A program made the translations under genes and the position numbers. Source: Dehalococcoidia bacterium CG2_30_46_19 (GTDB lineage: Bacteria > Chloroflexota > Dehalococcoidia > GIF9 > AB-539-J10). Taken from it: a DNA stretch of 5,890 nucleotides. Of this stretch, positions 5,097-5,890 are shown in pieces. The notes below the pieces were generated by a model. That model did no database searches. It had not been told where the DNA came from and was given only the letters and a program-made list of their open reading frames with translations. The stretch's first letter is position 1, and each line of letters opens with the position of its first letter. The stretch is taken from assembly GCA_001872925.1 (NCBI GenBank), contig MNYD01000158.1:1-5890 (forward strand), in the 5' to 3' direction.

Positions 5097-5744
5097 ATGT
5101 TTCCGGCAGTTTCCATTGTGGGCAAATCGGGAAGTGGCAAAACAGAGCTCATTGAGCGTCTGATTATAGAGTTTAAAAAACGGGGATACCGAGTTGCCAC
5201 GGTGAAACATAGCCAGAGGCAAATAGACATTGATAAGCCGGGGAAGGATAGCTGGAAATTTGCTGAAGCAGGTAGCGAGGCTGTGGTTGCTGTATCGCCT
5301 GACAGGCTTTTCTTTACCCGAAGCCTGGAGCATGAGCCAAAATTGGATGAAATTCTACGTCTCATTGGCTCTGATGTTGACCTTGTGTTAATCGAGGGGT
5401 TCAGGAAGGGTAAAGCTCCTAAAATTGAGGTGCATAGGAAAGAGCTAGGGGAGGAATTGCTATGTCCTGTGACGATGCTCTCCGCTATCGTTACTGACGA
5501 GTCACTGGATATTGATGTGCCGCAATTCCCTCCAGACGATACTCGGGCAATAGCTGATTTTATCGAAAAAGACCTCGTCTCCCAAGCTAAAGGCGATACC
5601 ACCCTTTTTGTCAATGGCAAGCAGATTTTTATAAAGCCGTTCATTAAAGATGTTATCTCCAGGACTTTAATAGCCATGGTCTCGACACTGAAGGGCGTTG
5701 GGGAGATTAAAAGCGTCGATATTTCCATAAGAAAGAGGCCTTGA
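5097..5744 (+). CDS. mobB: Molybdopterin-guanine dinucleotide biosynthesis GTP-binding protein MobB, with C-terminal extension
   Basis: This 215-residue cytosolic P-loop GTPase acts as an accessory to MobA in forming the guanine dinucleotide cofactor. The Walker A motif GKSGSGKT is at residues 9-16, followed by VATVKHS (33-39), the family block DIDKPGKDSWKFAEAGSEAVV (44-64, with the conserved DSW and AG) and the Walker B-like DLVLIEGFRKGKAPKIEVHR (95-114). The start is set by GGAGGG at 5088 and by the P-loop falling about nine residues in. E. coli MobB has about 175 residues; here the GTPase domain seems to end near residue 163. About 50 further residues follow, including FVNGKQIFIKPF (171-182) and a helix-like SRTLIAMVSTLKGVGEIKSV. 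This looks like an appended small domain, not readthrough. It is the last gene of the moeA-mobB pair. Confidence 0.93.
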   Translation: MFPAVSIVGKSGSGKTELIERLIIEFKKRGYRVATVKHSQRQIDIDKPGKDSWKFAEAGSEAVVAVSPDRLFFTRSLEHEPKLDEILRLIGSDVDLVLIEGFRKGKAPKIEVHRKELGEELLCPVTMLSAIVTDESLDIDVPQFPPDDTRAIADFIEKDLVSQAKGDTTLFVNGKQIFIKPFIKDVISRTLIAMVSTLKGVGEIKSVDISIRKRP

Positions 5745-5766
5745 GGGAATGTCATTGGAGCCCTTC

Positions 5767-5876
5767 TGTCATTGCGAGGAGCGTAAGTGGTTGTGAGGCA
5801 TAGCCGAAGCAAACTGGAGCATGAGATTCCTCGTTTCACTCGGAACAAGCTCCGCAATCTCTAAAGAAAGGTGACA
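5767..5876. repeat. Degenerate inverted-repeat element 3 downstream of mobB
   Basis: The left end TGTCATTGCGAGG (5767-5779) is identical to elements 1 and 2. The right end is altered: CTCCGCAAT (5850-5858) followed by unrelated bases and a TGACA at 5872-5876, so the boundary is uncertain. Inside, GAGATT (5823-5828) faces AATCTC (5856-5861). A stray TGTCATTG also occurs at 5750-5757, 17 bases before the left end and just after the mobB stop, as if one copy inserted beside a truncated one. No terminator with a T-run is visible after mobB, so this element may supply the transcript's 3' structure. Confidence 0.6.
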
Positions 5877-5890
5877 AATCTTCCCTCTCC

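Noticed and set aside
4976..5857. A 293-codon open frame on the minus strand opposite moeA and mobB
   Set aside because: It is the antisense shadow of two well-supported genes, has serine- and arginine-rich low-meaning sequence, and runs into the downstream repeat.

Overview
The window looks like a chromosomal segment from an anaerobic, uncultured-type bacterium, most plausibly a Chloroflexota/Dehalococcoidia-like lineage. That assignment is inference. It rests on the gene set (a monocarboxylate-type MFS carrier, a PflX-like radical SAM protein, molybdenum-cofactor finishing genes) and on intergenic DNA full of short inverted-repeat elements with TGTCATTGCGAG ends and CCCCCTTCCC hairpins. I recall such repeats from Dehalococcoidia and some other anaerobe genomes but could not check this. 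Every supported gene is on the + strand.

Layout. 17-1300 encodes a 12-helix MFS transporter, followed by a candidate terminator and a 310-base gap that holds a possible promoter and a 75-base hairpin repeat. 1611-2612 encodes a COG1313/PflX-type radical SAM iron-sulfur protein. A second, inverted copy of the same repeat lies just downstream of it (2709-2784), so the gene is bracketed by a near-identical inverted pair. A strong promoter (TTGACA, 18-base spacer, TATAGT) then drives tRNA-Asp(GTC) at 2843-2917. Only 12 bases after the tRNA, mobA begins with a GTG and no Shine-Dalgarno sequence. Two miniature inverted-repeat elements fill most of the gap between mobA and moeA. moeA (3830-5086) and mobB (5097-5744) form a tight pair separated by 10 bases. 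A third, degenerate element follows mobB up to the window end.

How the genes work together. MoeA inserts molybdate into adenylylated molybdopterin, MobA adds GMP to make the guanine dinucleotide form, and MobB is the GTP-binding partner of MobA. Together they cover metal insertion and nucleotide attachment but not pterin synthesis (no moaA, moaC, moaD, moaE or mogA is visible). The cell therefore probably makes bis-MGD enzymes of the DMSO-reductase family, such as formate dehydrogenases or related oxidoreductases. The transporter and radical SAM gene are probably separate transcription units.

I found no convincing undescribed multi-gene system. The most unusual points are the inverted-repeat bracket around the radical SAM gene, the tRNA-mobA junction, the repeat elements wedged beside the moeA ribosome-binding site, and an extra C-terminal segment on MobB.
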